NCBI RefSeq assembly: GCF_900111095.1
Contig: NZ_FOGB01000009.1
Coordinates: forward strand, 34,874-98,873
Direction of reading: 5' to 3'
DNA length: 64,000 nt
Origin: Amphritea atlantica
Lineage (GTDB): Bacteria > Pseudomonadota > Gammaproteobacteria > Pseudomonadales > Balneatricaceae
Shown here one piece after another: positions 31,501 through 41,500 of this stretch. The notes beneath the pieces were generated by a model. It was not told where the DNA came from. It worked only from the letters and a program-made list of their open reading frames with translations, and ran no database searches. Every line of letters starts with the position of its first letter. The first letter of the stretch is position 1. The position numbers and the translations under genes were made by a program.

Positions 31501-32457
31501 TTCGTCACGGATCTCACCACCGGAACCAGTCGCAGCACCAGAGTGCGGCGCAATCGCAGTCGGATGGTTATGGGTCTCAACCTTCATCAGGATCTCAATA
31601 CTTTCCTGATTGTAGCCATACTCTTTAGTTTGAGGATTAGGGAAGAAACGCCCGGCCTCAGAGCCCACCATGACCGCAGCATTATCAGAGTAAGCAGAAA
31701 GAATATTCTCGCCACCCAGCTCATTGGTGTTACGGATCATCGCAAACAGCGATTTTTCCTGAGCTTCACCATCGATATCCCAGGATGCGTTGAAGATCTT
31801 ATGACGACAGTGCTCTGAGTTTGCCTGAGCAAACATCATCAGCTCAACATCGGCAGGGTTCCGCCCCAGTTCAGTGAAACTGGCCACCAGATAATCGATC
31901 TCATCATCGGCCAGCGCCAGACCCAGGTCAGTATTCGCTTTAACCAGCGCATCACGACCACCGGCAAGAATATCTACCAGAGTCAGTGGTGCAGGCTGAT
32001 CAGTACGAAACAGCTGACTTGCCTCATCAACACTACTGAGCGTCGCCTCAACCATACGATCATGCAACTCGGTACGCACCTGCTCCAACTCCACATCACT
32101 CAGAGGCTGCTCAGAATGCACAAAATAGGCAGTTCCGCGCTCCAGCCGTTTAATGCTCTGCAGGCCGCAGTTTCTGGCTATATCGGTGGCTTTGGATGAC
32201 CAGGGCGAGATCGTACCTGGACGGGGTATGACTAAAATCAATTGACCTGATGGCTCTTCCACTTTAGCTTTAGGGCCGTAGCAAAGGATACGCTCCAGCG
32301 TGTTTTGCTCCTGATCGGACAGGTTAGTTTCCAGATCAGCGAAATGCATATACTCACCGTAAACGCCGGTGATATGGGCAATTCGGGATTTCAGGGCAGA
32401 CAGCAGCTTATCGTGACGAAAAGCAGAAAGAGCAGGCGCTCCACGCAGTACCAGCAT
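28555..32457 (-). CDS. purL: Phosphoribosylformylglycinamidine synthase (single-chain PurL)
   Basis: Converts FGAR plus glutamine to FGAM in purine synthesis. The 1300-residue large form has an N-terminal PurS-like domain (starts [19 protein letters not shown]), two AIRS-like halves with the Gly-rich ATP sites ([20 protein letters not shown] and [11 protein letters not shown]), and a C-terminal class I glutamine amidotransferase with Cys in GICNGCQML and His-Glu in MPHPERVFR. It is monocistronic, divergent from mltF and ends at a bidirectional terminator. Confidence 0.98.
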   Translation of the reverse strand: MLVLRGAPALSAFRHDKLLSALKSRIAHITGVYGEYMHFADLETNLSDQEQNTLERILCYGPKAKVEEPSGQLILVIPRPGTISPWSSKATDIARNCGLQSIKRLERGTAYFVHSEQPLSDVELEQVRTELHDRMVEATLSSVDEASQLFRTDQPAPLTLVDILAGGRDALVKANTDLGLALADDEIDYLVASFTELGRNPADVELMMFAQANSEHCRHKIFNASWDIDGEAQEKSLFAMIRNTNELGGENILSAYSDNAAVMVGSEAGRFFPNPQTKEYGYNQESIEILMKVETHNHPTAIAPHSGAATGSGGEIRDEGATGKGSKPKAGLTGFTVSDLKIPGFVQPWESDYGKPERIVSALDIMLEGPIGGAAFNNEFGRPALNGYFRTFEQRVNGAAGEEVRGYHKPIMIAGGYGNIRTDHVDKGEIDVGAKLICLGGPAMQIGLGGGAASSMSSGTSSADLDFASVQRDNPELERRCQEVIDQCWQQGDANPIAFIHDVGAGGLSNAFPELVKDGGRGGDFELRNVNNDEPGMSPLAIWCNEAQERYVLAVMPEDMPRFEAICARERCPYAVVGTATEEKHLTLSDAHFGNKPVDLPMSVLFGKPPKMHRSVNRISYEVPAFDASSIDLKDAADRVLKLPAVASKSFLITIGDRSITGQVARDQMVGPWQVPVANCAVTTAAFDTYAGEAMAMGERTPLALVDSPASGRMAVGETVTNLASARIGDIIDIKLSANWMCAAGHPGEDEKLYDTVKAVGMELCPQLGITIPVGKDSMSMRTVWNDEGEDKSVTAPTSLIITGFAPVLDVRKTLTPQLRTDIEETDLILLDLGNGKNRLGLSALAQVYNEVGQDVPDVDDPEQLVAFFAAIQELNEQGLLLAYHDRADGGLFTTIAEMAFAGHTGVDINLDMLATDSSEFAAALFAEELGAVIQVKRADLQSVLTELNAAGLAEITKVIGSVNLDDELRVHFDDEEIYSESRTTLQRAWAETSYRMQALRDNSDCAQQEFDTLLDKHNPGLHAELTFDQNDNVAAPFIQTGVRPEMAIIREQGVNGQIEMGAAFDRAGFAAVDVHMSDILEGRVELERFKGLVACGGFSYGDVLGAGEGWAKSILFNTRARDQFEAFFNREDTFALGICNGCQMLSNLHELIPGADLWPHFVRNMSEQFEARVAMVEVQESQSVFLQGMAGSRMPIAVAHGEGRAEFADQTHLASLQSSGAVALRYVDNHGRVTESYPANPNGSPEGITGVTTTDGRVTIMMPHPERVFRAVTNSWAPGHWEEDGAWMRMFRNARVWVG

Positions 32458-32569
32458 GTTAGTTTCAAGCCTCTTGAGTGTGCCTAACAGATAGGTTGTA
32501 TGTAGGAGAAAATTAAGGCCGAATTTTACTGAAATAGCGGATTAGTTACCAGAAAAAGCCCATTTTCTT

Positions 32570-34084
32570 ATGCGAATAAATTTATTTCACGCCAAAGAGC
32601 TTCTTTTCCTGCTGATTTCAGTATCACTGTTTGCGGCATTGCTGCTCTATAACCTGGGCCATCACACTCAACTTGATTCAATTCAGAAAAACGGAACACT
32701 CAGGGTTGCCACCCGCAATACATCGACAACCTATTATCAGGATAACAACGGCAACCCCACCGGATTTGAATATGAACTACTGAAAGCTTTCGCCGATTAT
32801 CTGGGAGTAGAGCTGGAGCTGATTATTCCCGACACGTTTGGTGAGGTGTTCACACTGGTTCAGAACCGTAGCGCCCATATTGCCGCCGCCGGCCTGACCA
32901 TGACTGAGGAGCGCAAAAAAAGTTTCCGCTTCTCTCCCGCCTATGCCTACTCTACTCCCACCCTCATCTATCGTGTTACCCAGGGAAAACCGGAACCCAA
33001 AACCATCGCTGATCTTGAAAATAAAAGCATTAAGGTGATTGCCAATAGCAGCCATGCAGAACTGCTGCGCACACTGAAGCAGACCTACGGCTTTCTCAAA
33101 TGGCAGGAAACAACCACCAGCAGTGTCACGGAACTGCTTGAAGATGTGTATGAACAGGAGATCGACTACACCATCAGTGACGACTTTGTGTTCGATGCGC
33201 AGAAATCCTATTTTCCCGGTCTGAAAAAATCCCTGGCACTCAGCAAACCAGAACCGGTAGCCTGGCTGTTAATCAAACAGAACGATCAGAGCCTGCTGCG
33301 CGCCACCAACCGTTTTTTTGAAGCGCCCTCTACTCAGGATTTACTGGTCAGGCTTAAAAAGAAGTATCTGACCCGCCAGACCCGCCTCGGTTATGTTGAT
33401 ATAGAGACCTTCAGGTCAGATCTGGAATCGCGCTTCTGTAAACTTGAGCAATACTTCATGATCGCAGAGCAGGAAACCGATATCGACTGGCGTCTGCTGG
33501 CATCAATCGCCTATCAGGAATCACACTGGAATCCTAAAGCGGTCTCACCCACCGGTGTAAAAGGCGTGATGATGCTGACCCGGGCGGCGGCCAGAGAAGT
33601 GGGTGTTAAAGACAGGACCCACCCGGAAGAGAGCATTCTGGGAGGGGCTTACTATCTCAAGAAAGTGATGGCCAAGATCCCCGACAGAATTCAGGGCAAA
33701 GAGCGCATCTGGTTCTCACTGGCATCCTATAATATAGGTTACGGACATCTCGAAGATGCCCGGGTTCTGACCGCACGGGCTGGCAGAGACCCGGACAAGT
33801 GGAGTGATGTTAAAGAGTTTCTGCCACTCCTGACCCAGAAAAAGTATTACCAAACCGTGCGCCACGGGTATGCCCGTGGCTATGAACCGGTGCTCTATGT
33901 GAAAAATATCCGCAACTACTACGATCTGCTGGACTGGGAGCTGCGTAAGGCCAGGATTGAAGCGGCAAAACCGCCACTGAGTCCAGCCGAAAACGAGGGG
34001 GAAATAGTCATGCCGGGAAATCCCCTGAATAATGGTGAGGAAGCGGTTCAGGAGATGATCGATACCATTCCTTCAACACTATAA
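32570..34084 (+). CDS. mltF: Membrane-bound lytic murein transglycosylase F
   Basis: Outer-membrane-associated peptidoglycan lytic transglycosylase of 504 residues. A hydrophobic N-terminal segment (residues 10-28, no obvious lipobox) precedes a family-3 solute-binding-like regulatory domain (about 40-270, with GTLRVATRNTSTTYY). The SLT catalytic domain follows, with the catalytic Glu in SIAYQESHWNPKA and the motifs GVKGVMMLT and SLASYNIGYGH. The C-terminal tail (about 440-504) is Pro/Glu-rich. The divergent purL-mltF pair is common in gammaproteobacteria. Confidence 0.95.
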   Translation: MRINLFHAKELLFLLISVSLFAALLLYNLGHHTQLDSIQKNGTLRVATRNTSTTYYQDNNGNPTGFEYELLKAFADYLGVELELIIPDTFGEVFTLVQNRSAHIAAAGLTMTEERKKSFRFSPAYAYSTPTLIYRVTQGKPEPKTIADLENKSIKVIANSSHAELLRTLKQTYGFLKWQETTTSSVTELLEDVYEQEIDYTISDDFVFDAQKSYFPGLKKSLALSKPEPVAWLLIKQNDQSLLRATNRFFEAPSTQDLLVRLKKKYLTRQTRLGYVDIETFRSDLESRFCKLEQYFMIAEQETDIDWRLLASIAYQESHWNPKAVSPTGVKGVMMLTRAAAREVGVKDRTHPEESILGGAYYLKKVMAKIPDRIQGKERIWFSLASYNIGYGHLEDARVLTARAGRDPDKWSDVKEFLPLLTQKKYYQTVRHGYARGYEPVLYVKNIRNYYDLLDWELRKARIEAAKPPLSPAENEGEIVMPGNPLNNGEEAVQEMIDTIPSTL

Positions 34085-34211
34085 AGCAACACCCGCCCCG
34101 CCCCCTGACTAAACATAGTTTTTGAAACAATCGTATTAGCAGATCTCCACATCCATCAAAAAGCCGATTACAATGCGGGTCTAAACCATTCAACCGAGTA
34201 AGCCTGCCCCC

Positions 34212-35489
34212 ATGTTTCTTCGACTTATAACGATAATTGTCGCCGGACTTACTCTCAGCATAGCTTCATACAGTGTTGCCGAACCGGAAGATCCTCTCTC
34301 CCTGTACATTAACACCCAGCCCCGGCAAGCAGATCACACTGTTAATAACCCGACAGACAGCAAAGTGCTGCCAGAAACAAAAGACAGCGGCGCCGCCACA
34401 ACCGCAGACTCCGATACAACCGATGTTCGCGATAAAGTCTCGACCGCGGCAAGCAAAACTCCAGCGACGAACAGCCCAGAAACTCATAACTCAGTATCCA
34501 AAAGCTCAGAAAGCAAAAGCGCAGAAAGCAAAAACTCACAAACTGAGATCGCTGATACGCATAGTGCCGACGCCAACCGTTCACAATCCCGCAGCGAAGC
34601 CAAGGGCAGCTTGTCCGGTAAAGTCACGAAACCTGCCCCCCAGACTGGGCCCTATGAGGATGTTATCAGCATCTGTCAGCAGATTGGTGCAAAACTCGGC
34701 AGCGTCTCAACCGCTGATTGCCTCGCCGCAAAGTTTGATCCGCCGCGATTTTATTCAAACCGTCACCTGCCGTTGCTGGAAAAACATTTTCCAGCCGATC
34801 CCGACACGGAAAAAGCGCCCAGAATTCTGTTTTTGGGTGGCATACACGGCGATGAATACTCCAGCGTCAGTATTTCATTTAAATGGCTGAAAATTTTACA
34901 GGAAAACCACAGTGGTATTTTTGACTGGCATTATATGCCGCTGACCAATCCCGATGGACTGCTGCAGAAAAAATCGACCCGGGTAAACGCCAACAATGTC
35001 GACCTCAATCGCAACTTCATCCCGGCAGAAACTGCCATTGATCCCCTCAAACACTGGCAAACCTACGCCAAAAAACGAGCTCGTTACTACCCTGGCACAA
35101 CCCCCCTGAGCGAACCTGAAACCCAGGCGATTCATCAACTGATCGACGAGTTGCAACCGGATATCATCGTTTCGGTTCACGCCCCCCATGGCATACTGGA
35201 TTACGATGGCACCATAACCCCGCCAAGACGTTTAGGGCCTCTGCATCTGAGACAGCTGGGGACCTATCCCGGCTCTCTGGGCAACTATGGCTGGTTTGTC
35301 AAACATATTCCGGTCATGACGATCGAACTCAAGCACGCCGGGATTATGCCCAGTCAGCACGACATCGACAGAATGTGGAGCGATCTGATCCAATGGATAA
35401 AACAACGTACCGAAGGTGATGGCACTCTGCTGGCCCGCAAGGAGGCCCCCCAAAGCGGGTCGGATAACGGGTTGCAAGTTCGACAGTAA
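34212..35489 (+). CDS. Periplasmic M14-family zinc carboxypeptidase (MpaA-like)
   Basis: A 425-residue exported protein. Residues 1-23 are a signal peptide. About 35-140 is a low-complexity linker rich in Ser, Lys, Thr, Asp and Ala (repeats of the type SKSSESKSAESK). The catalytic M14 domain has the zinc ligands of GGIHGDEYSS (HxxE), the substrate Arg/Asn set NANNVDLNRNF, the third zinc His in VSVHAPHG, and the catalytic Glu in MTIELKHAG. Homologous MpaA enzymes cleave gamma-D-Glu-diaminopimelate bonds of murein peptides. That role fits the neighbouring mltF, 128 bases upstream, but is inferred. Confidence 0.82.
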   Translation: MFLRLITIIVAGLTLSIASYSVAEPEDPLSLYINTQPRQADHTVNNPTDSKVLPETKDSGAATTADSDTTDVRDKVSTAASKTPATNSPETHNSVSKSSESKSAESKNSQTEIADTHSADANRSQSRSEAKGSLSGKVTKPAPQTGPYEDVISICQQIGAKLGSVSTADCLAAKFDPPRFYSNRHLPLLEKHFPADPDTEKAPRILFLGGIHGDEYSSVSISFKWLKILQENHSGIFDWHYMPLTNPDGLLQKKSTRVNANNVDLNRNFIPAETAIDPLKHWQTYAKKRARYYPGTTPLSEPETQAIHQLIDELQPDIIVSVHAPHGILDYDGTITPPRRLGPLHLRQLGTYPGSLGNYGWFVKHIPVMTIELKHAGIMPSQHDIDRMWSDLIQWIKQRTEGDGTLLARKEAPQSGSDNGLQVRQ

Positions 35490-35865
35490 CTCTCTGGTTG
35501 TCATCTGCAGGCGGAGATAATCCTCAAACGCCTGAGCGTCAACGGGTTGACTAAACAGACAACATACCTCAAGAGTTGATGCGCGAAATAGAGAAAGGTA
35601 TGACCCCCTTCCTGCAGATACTTGAATCAACGTTTGGCGGGAAGCGCCCTGCTCTGCCACTCGACATCGGCTTCACTGAACAGTTTTCCGCCACAACCAG
35701 CAGCGGATTTTTCAGTTGCCCATCGGAATCTCATTTCGTGGTCCAGACTGATACATCAGGATACCCATACACAAGCACCACTTTCTCAGCAGCCTGACTG
35801 TTCAACGCTACAATACCGACAAGCAATCCCAACAAGAGTCCAACTAATAATTTACCCCCCCCCTA
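35480..35865 (-). pseudogene. Decayed periplasmic solute-binding protein (family 3-like) gene
   Basis: Reading leftward from 35860, a signal-peptide-like stretch (LLVGLLLGLLVGIVALNSQA, then A) runs into EKVVLVYGYPDVSVWTTK and a TGA stop. The same frame resumes with DSDGQLKNPLLVVAE. Other frames then continue as LFSEADVEWQSRALPAK and LSLFRASTLEVCCLFSQPV, the pattern of small amino-acid-binding-like periplasmic proteins. No start codon survives next to a run of nine G. The 3' part is missing; the relic abuts the M14 gene end. At least one stop and two frameshifts are needed to link the pieces. Family assignment is by eye. Confidence 0.5.
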
Positions 35866-35957
35866 AAAACGCGTCCCTTACCCTGTAAAAACTGGAACCA
35901 CCGAGTATAGGAAAACTCTTCAGGCTTGTATTCGAGTCAGGTCTTAGCCATCTACTT

Positions 35958-36116
35958 TTACAATCCGGTTTGAGTAATCGGGCCAATAATCCGATAAATT
36001 TCATAAACATCATCGAATGTCAGGCCCGGGGCAAAGATCGTATCGTACTTAACAGAGCCTGATGATTGATCTGAAACAGTTTTATCAGCATCCATTGAAC
36101 AGGATAAGAAAATCAT
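35958..36116 (-). CDS. Possible small lipoprotein, 52 residues
   Basis: A short frame starting MIFLSCSMDADKTV has a lipobox-like LSC after an unusually short signal. It continues as a soluble segment (KYDTIFAPGLTFDDVYEIYR) and ends in TQTGL. No good ribosome binding site is seen and an in-frame stop lies just upstream, so it may equally be the remnant of a longer gene. It lies between the decayed binding-protein gene and tadA. Confidence 0.25.
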   Translation of the reverse strand: MIFLSCSMDADKTVSDQSSGSVKYDTIFAPGLTFDDVYEIYRIIGPITQTGL

Positions 36117-36156
36117 ATTTCGTTAAATATTCGTAAAACTCCAAACAGAAAAACCA

Positions 36157-36699
36157 TCAACCTGAGGTATTTGATTCCGGGCCTGTAATAATTTTTGCAC
36201 CTGACGTCAGCCCCTGACCAGCGTTTTTCTCAGCTTTCTTTTCTGAACGGCGACGGCGAAAAAAAGCACTGATAGCGTCACTACAACGCTCGGCCAAGAC
36301 CCCCCCCTGATATTCAGGCCAGTGGTTTATCCAGGGTTGATCAAACAGAAGAGCATTACTAATAACCGCTCCAGCCTTGGGTTCGGTGGCACCAAACACC
36401 ACCCGCTCCACCCGGGCATGAATAATGGCACCAGCGCACATAGTACAGGGCTCAATGGTGACGTAGAGTGTTGCTCCCACCAAACGATAATTACCAATGC
36501 GAGTTGCGGCATCACGTAACGCCATAATCTCAGCATGAGCGGTAGGATCGTGCCCTGATATAGGCAGATTCCATCCCTCTCCAATTACCTTGCCATCCTG
36601 GACCACAACCGCTCCTACAGGCACTTCACCGGCATCCGAAGCCCGCTTAGCCAGTTGCAGTGCATGCTCCATCCAGCGAATATCATTTATCTCATTCAT
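36157..36699 (-). CDS. tadA: tRNA-specific adenosine deaminase
   Basis: Deaminates A34 to inosine in tRNA-Arg(ACG). The 180-residue protein has the zinc site HAEIMAL (His and catalytic Glu) and PCTMCAGA (two Cys) of the cytidine/deoxycytidylate deaminase fold. The PVGAVVVQDG start of the core is also present. The C-terminus extends past the usual end with a basic RRRRSEKKAEK stretch. A degraded second copy of the 5' part lies at 38002-38252, in the same orientation. Confidence 0.95.
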   Translation of the reverse strand: MNEINDIRWMEHALQLAKRASDAGEVPVGAVVVQDGKVIGEGWNLPISGHDPTAHAEIMALRDAATRIGNYRLVGATLYVTIEPCTMCAGAIIHARVERVVFGATEPKAGAVISNALLFDQPWINHWPEYQGGVLAERCSDAISAFFRRRRSEKKAEKNAGQGLTSGAKIITGPESNTSG

Positions 36700-36988
36700 A
36701 GATGCAATATACCAAAACCATTACAGCGGGGGCACAGAATCTTCTAGAGAAAAGTCTGTTAAATAAGCCATCTCAGTCAGAAGTCTGATCATCTTACGGT
36801 CCAGGGTATTCGTCACTCCCATACTCAAACTGTAGATAATGACGAAGCCTGCTCTGCAGAGTCATCCAGTCTCACCTGTTTCTCAAGCGCACTGAGTATT
36901 ATCAGTTTCGCTCTGGTATTGGATATGCAACGATATAGTTATGAAAGTGAGCTTGTTACCAGACAAAGCTCAGAAAAAGGAGATATTT

Positions 36989-37291
36989 ATGCTTATAACC
37001 TTTTCCTGTCCCGCCTACGCGAACATTACCCTGTTTGGCGAAGTCGCCATCAGGCTACTTAAAATGATGGGCCATAGCGAGACTGTGCCTGGGGCACTGC
37101 TTGCTGATGATGTTCCAGCAGCATTAGCCCGCCTGGAAAAAGCGATTGCCGACGGGGAGCAAACGCCCACAGAGAGCGGGTATGACGATGAACCTGACGT
37201 CAACCTCGCCCATCGTGCCCTGCCGGTGATAGAGCTGCTCAGGGCGGCAGCCAAAGATCACTGCAACGTGATGTGGGACAGCGGGACTTAA
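36989..37291 (+). CDS. DUF1840 domain protein
   Basis: A 100-residue protein starting MLITFSCPAYANITLFGEVA with the conserved LLKMMGHSETVPGALLADDV and C-terminal HRALPVIELLRAAAKDHCNV, matching the DUF1840 family of unknown function. It is acidic, with no signal or membrane segment. The ATG at 36989 is chosen because AAGGAG lies 7 bases upstream; the frame is open 16 codons further. The next gene follows 41 bases later on the same strand. Confidence 0.85.
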   Translation: MLITFSCPAYANITLFGEVAIRLLKMMGHSETVPGALLADDVPAALARLEKAIADGEQTPTESGYDDEPDVNLAHRALPVIELLRAAAKDHCNVMWDSGT

Positions 37292-37332
37292 TCTAATTCA
37301 GCGGATAGCAGTATCATTCGAAAGCATCCATT

Positions 37333-37950
37333 ATGGGCGGCAGCGAGCGGTTTAACAGCATTTCACATCTGATTGGCGCGGCACTGGCGCTGGTGGGCGC
37401 AGTTGCGCTGGTTCTGGTAGGTTTACGGAGCGGTGATCAGTACCACATCGTAGCGTTCAGTCTATATGGCACCACGCTTTTTCTGCTTTATTCAATATCA
37501 AGCATTTATCACGGTCTGCCCCCGGGACGTGCGAAACGGATATTTCGCGTACTGGATCATCAGGCTATTTATCTGCTGATCGCCGGCAGCTACACCCCAT
37601 TCATGCTGATTACTCTTAAAGATACTGTGGGGTGGTGGATGTTCGGTGCAGTCTGGAGCCTGGCCATACTGGGAGTGGTACTCGTTGCACGTCCCAAGCG
37701 CGGCAGGCGGGTGCTGCCAATGACTCTCTATTTTGTAATGGGCTGGTTAATTCTGCTGGCAATAAAACCATTGCTCGCCGTGCTGCCTGCCGCAGGTTTT
37801 CTCTGGCTGTTAACCGGAGGCATTCTCTACTCATCGGGCATTCTGTTTTACGCTCTGGACCATCGTTACCCCTGGATGCATGGGGTATGGCATCTGTTCG
37901 TGCTGGGGGGCAGCATCAGCCACTATATTGCAATTCTGGTTTATATCTGA
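37333..37950 (+). CDS. Hemolysin III / PAQR (TrhA) family membrane protein
   Basis: A 205-residue protein with seven transmembrane helices. It carries the family signature: ERFNSISHLIG with its His at the start, SSIYHGLP and RVLDHQAIYLLIAGSYTPF in the middle, and a late HGVWHLFVLGGSISHY. These His, Ser and Asp residues make the putative zinc-hydrolase site of PAQR proteins. E. coli TrhA has been tied to membrane energetics; haemolysis is not implied. Confidence 0.9.
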   Translation: MGGSERFNSISHLIGAALALVGAVALVLVGLRSGDQYHIVAFSLYGTTLFLLYSISSIYHGLPPGRAKRIFRVLDHQAIYLLIAGSYTPFMLITLKDTVGWWMFGAVWSLAILGVVLVARPKRGRRVLPMTLYFVMGWLILLAIKPLLAVLPAAGFLWLLTGGILYSSGILFYALDHRYPWMHGVWHLFVLGGSISHYIAILVYI

Positions 37951-38001
37951 GACCGATAAGCCCCCTCACTAAGGCGCATAAGCCTCTGATAACAACAGTT
38001 T

Positions 38002-38252
38002 CACCTCGGCTATGGTGACATGCAGCGTCGCTCCGTTAAGTCAATAGTTTTCAGTTTTAGCTGCCGCTGCACGTAGCGCCATTATTTCCGCATAAGCGGT
38101 CGGGTCATGCCTGCATGATCGGCAGGTACCAGTTCTCGCCAATTACCATCCAGCACAACGACGGCTCCCACTGGCAATTCATCAACCTCAGCAGCCTTGC
38201 GGGCCAGTTACAAAGCATGCGCCACCCAGTGTAAATCTTCGTTTGAATTCAT
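38002..38252 (-). pseudogene. Truncated, frameshifted copy of tadA (5' part)
   Basis: Reading leftward from the ATG at 38250-38252 the sequence gives MNSNEDLHWVAHAL, then TAA, then LARKAAEVDELPVGAVVVLDG. After frameshifts come YAEIMALRAAA and NGATLHVTIAEV. These align block by block with the intact TadA at 36157-36699 (MNEINDIRWMEHAL, AKRASDAGEVPVGAVVVQDG, HAEIMALRDAA, VGATLYVTIEP). Homology ends just before the PCTMC zinc motif, so the product could not be active. Confidence 0.85.
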
Positions 38253-38572
38253 AAATATCAATATACACAAAAATTATTCTGATGCCTTAAGAGCTCTACT
38301 CATGCTACAGGAAGTATGGCAAACCGGATTGATCTGAGACATACCGCAAAGCCTTAATGTGGAAGATACTTAGATAGTCAGTTTGGTGAGTTTAAATAGC
38401 CAGGTTTATTTAACTCAACAATCAATCACTGTACGGTTGATTGCAATGGATTGATCTGCGCCGACCAGGCTACGCTTTGAAGGACAGACATTAACTGTAT
38501 TGTTAACAATAAATATTGCACTCAGTCAGGGCGGACTAAGCAGATAATAGAACAAAGCGATTGAGAAGGCCG
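38253..38572. other. Gene-free stretch upstream of the signalling operon
   Basis: About 320 bases, AT-rich, without a supported gene. It must hold the promoter of the three-gene signalling operon, but no clear sigma-70 or sigma-54 box pair was found by eye. Confidence 0.5.
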
Positions 38573-41500
38573 ATGAAAGCCACAGTCACGATAACAAAAA
38601 TTATACAATTGACGGTTATCATACTACTCGGCAGTACCATTACTGCTCTTTATGCCCAGCCCAGCCCCCTTTCACCGACGATTCAGCCTGCGAACCCTCT
38701 TAAAAGCCTGCCCGCTACACCAGTCTTTCACCACATGACCATTGATGATGGCCTGTCTCACAATTCGGTATTCCACGTGCTGCAGGATCGTCAGGGTTTT
38801 ATCTGGATGACCACGGTCGAAGGCATTAACCGCTACGACGGCATAACGATGACCACTTTCATGCCCCAGGCCAGGGGCAGCAAAAGCACGCCGCAGTTCT
38901 ACCAGACGATGCTCGAAGGTCGTGATGGTACGCTGTGGTTCTGCAACTATGGTGCCGGACTGGTTCGATATGATCCGGAAAACGATAGCTGGAAATACTA
39001 TCAACACGATGAAAACAACCCCAACAGCCTGGCCAACGATACCCTGTGGCTATTGTATGAGGACCGTGATGGTATCCTGTGGGTTTCCACCTTCAATGGT
39101 CTGAGCCGCTTTGACCCGGCTACCGAGCAATTCACTAACTACCTTCATAATCCGGATGATCCTAACAGTCTGGGTGGCACGGTTGCGGGTCAGGTCATTC
39201 AAAATGACGATGGCAGCTTCTGGGTGGGTACCTTCGGTGGCGGACTCGACAAGTTCGATCCGGCGAGCGGCGTCTTTACCCACTACCGGCACGACCCGGA
39301 TGATCCAGATAGCCTGAGCGACGACGGTGTCGATACGATCTGGAAAGATCCCGACGGCACACTCTGGGTGGGAACGGCTAACGGCCTCAATCATTTCGAT
39401 CCTGCCAGCGGCCGCTCCATTCGCTATATGCACGATGAAACCGACAGCCATAGTCTGAGCCACAACTATGTCGTTGATATGAAGCGTGATAGCCGTGGTG
39501 ATCTGTGGATCACCACCTGGGGTGGCGGACTCAACCGCTTTGATGAGCAAAAGCAGCAGTTCATACGCTTCCAGAGTAACCCGCATGACCCAGACAGTTT
39601 TAGCAATGACCTCGGTCTGTACTTCTCCGAAGACCGCAACGGGGCACTGTGGTTTGGCAGCATGGGGGGTGCCAACCGATATGATCCCGATGGGCAGCGA
39701 TTCGCCCGCTACCAGCATCAACCGGACAACCCGAATTCGTTGCCAGCAGGCCGGGTGCGTGAAATCACCCAGGACAAGGACGGCATCTTCTGGATCGCTA
39801 TGTGGGATCAGGGCGTGGTTCGCTTTGACCGGGAGCACAATGCTTATACGCGTTACCAGGCTGAACCAAACAACCGCAACAGCCTGAGTAACGATAATGT
39901 TTTCGACATCCTCTATGATCCGCGTGGCTGGTTGTGGGTCGCCACCACTGCAGGATTGAACAAGTTTGACATCAGTAGCAAAACCTGGACCCAGTACCAT
40001 GCCGACGAGGCTAATCCCAATGCGATGGCCAGCGACTGGGTCTCCGGCGTGGAACTCGATGCTAAGGGTAACCTGTGGCTGGCTGTGTATGGCGCAGGCC
40101 TACATCGCTTCGACCCAGTCAGCGGTATCTTTACACGCTTTACCTATGATCCGAGCGATCCGCACAGCATGCCGGACAATGTGAATCTGAACTATGTGAA
40201 GGCTGAGGCGGATGGCAAGCTGTGGATAGGCGGTGATGCGTCGGTTAGCCTGTTCGATCCGCTAACCGAGAAAGCGCTGAATTTCACCCCCGACCAGCAC
40301 GGCATTAGCGGCCTTACCAGCCATCAAACCTATCAGGATCGGCAAGGCAGAATATGGGTAGCAACCACCAGCGGGGTGAACCAATATGATCCTGCAAGTA
40401 AGCATTTCACCACCTATCCAGAGATTAGCGCTGTGTTGGCCGATGATGCTGACGGTAATCTATGGGTGATTGCCGGTAAAAGCCTGGCGCGCTTTAACCC
40501 TGACAGCCGCAGCCTGCGCCGCTATGACGAGAATGATGGACTATTGAGCAATTCACTGGAAAACACGGCGGGGTATACGAGCCCCAGTGGCGAAATATTC
40601 GTCGGCGGGGCCAAAGGTTTCAACAGTTTCTTTCCCGATCAGTTGCCTGATAACCCGACTCCTCCGCCAGTGGTTTTAACGAAGTTTGAACTGCGTAACA
40701 AGCCGGTTGCAATCGGTGATAACTCGCCATTACAGCAGAGTATCGGCTTTACCCGGCATATCACCCTGCCTTACAACTACATCTCACTCAGCCTGGAATT
40801 TGCCGCCTTAGATTATCGTGCGCCAGCAAAAAACCAGTACGCCTATATGCTGGAGGGCTTTAACCAGAGCTGGATATCCACCGACACTGCGAATCGACGC
40901 GCCACCTATACCAATCTTGATCCTGGGGATTACACCTTCCGAGTCAAGGCTGCCAACAATGACGGCGTATGGAATGAACAAGGGGCATCGCTGATAATTA
41001 CGGTTACACCGCCATGGTGGGCAACCTGGTGGTTCAGGACTCTGGCCGGGCTGTTTATCGTCGCCCTTATTATGGCCGGGTATCGCTATCGTGTGCGAAA
41101 ATTTCACCAGAGGACCGAAGAACTTGAGCGAGAAGTGACACTACGTACACGTGAATTAACCGAGTCAAACCAGCAGTTACAGGATGCAGAGAAAGCTGCT
41201 GATGAAGCCCGGCGACTAGCAGAAGCGGCAAACAAAGCCAAGAGCGTGTTCCTGGCCAATATGAGCCATGAGTTGCGTACCCCACTCAATGCCATCCTGG
41301 GCTATACCGATATTCTCTATCGCAACCGCGACGTTGGCAGCTCTGCTTACGCGGGCCTGGATATCATCCAGCACAGCGGTGAACACCTGCTGACCCTGAT
41401 CAACGACATCCTTGACCTGGCCAGAATAGAGGCGGGTAAGCTGGAAATCCACTCTGCGCCAGTTAACCTGCCCTACTTTTTACAGCAGATTATCGCCATT

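Noticed and set aside
35576..35888. Rightward frames over the decayed binding-protein gene
   Set aside because: The minus-strand translation explains the sequence; the plus-strand frames show no features.
39050..40000. 316-codon leftward frame opposite the propeller repeats
   Set aside because: Antisense to the periodic propeller region; the repeats themselves keep the opposite frame open.
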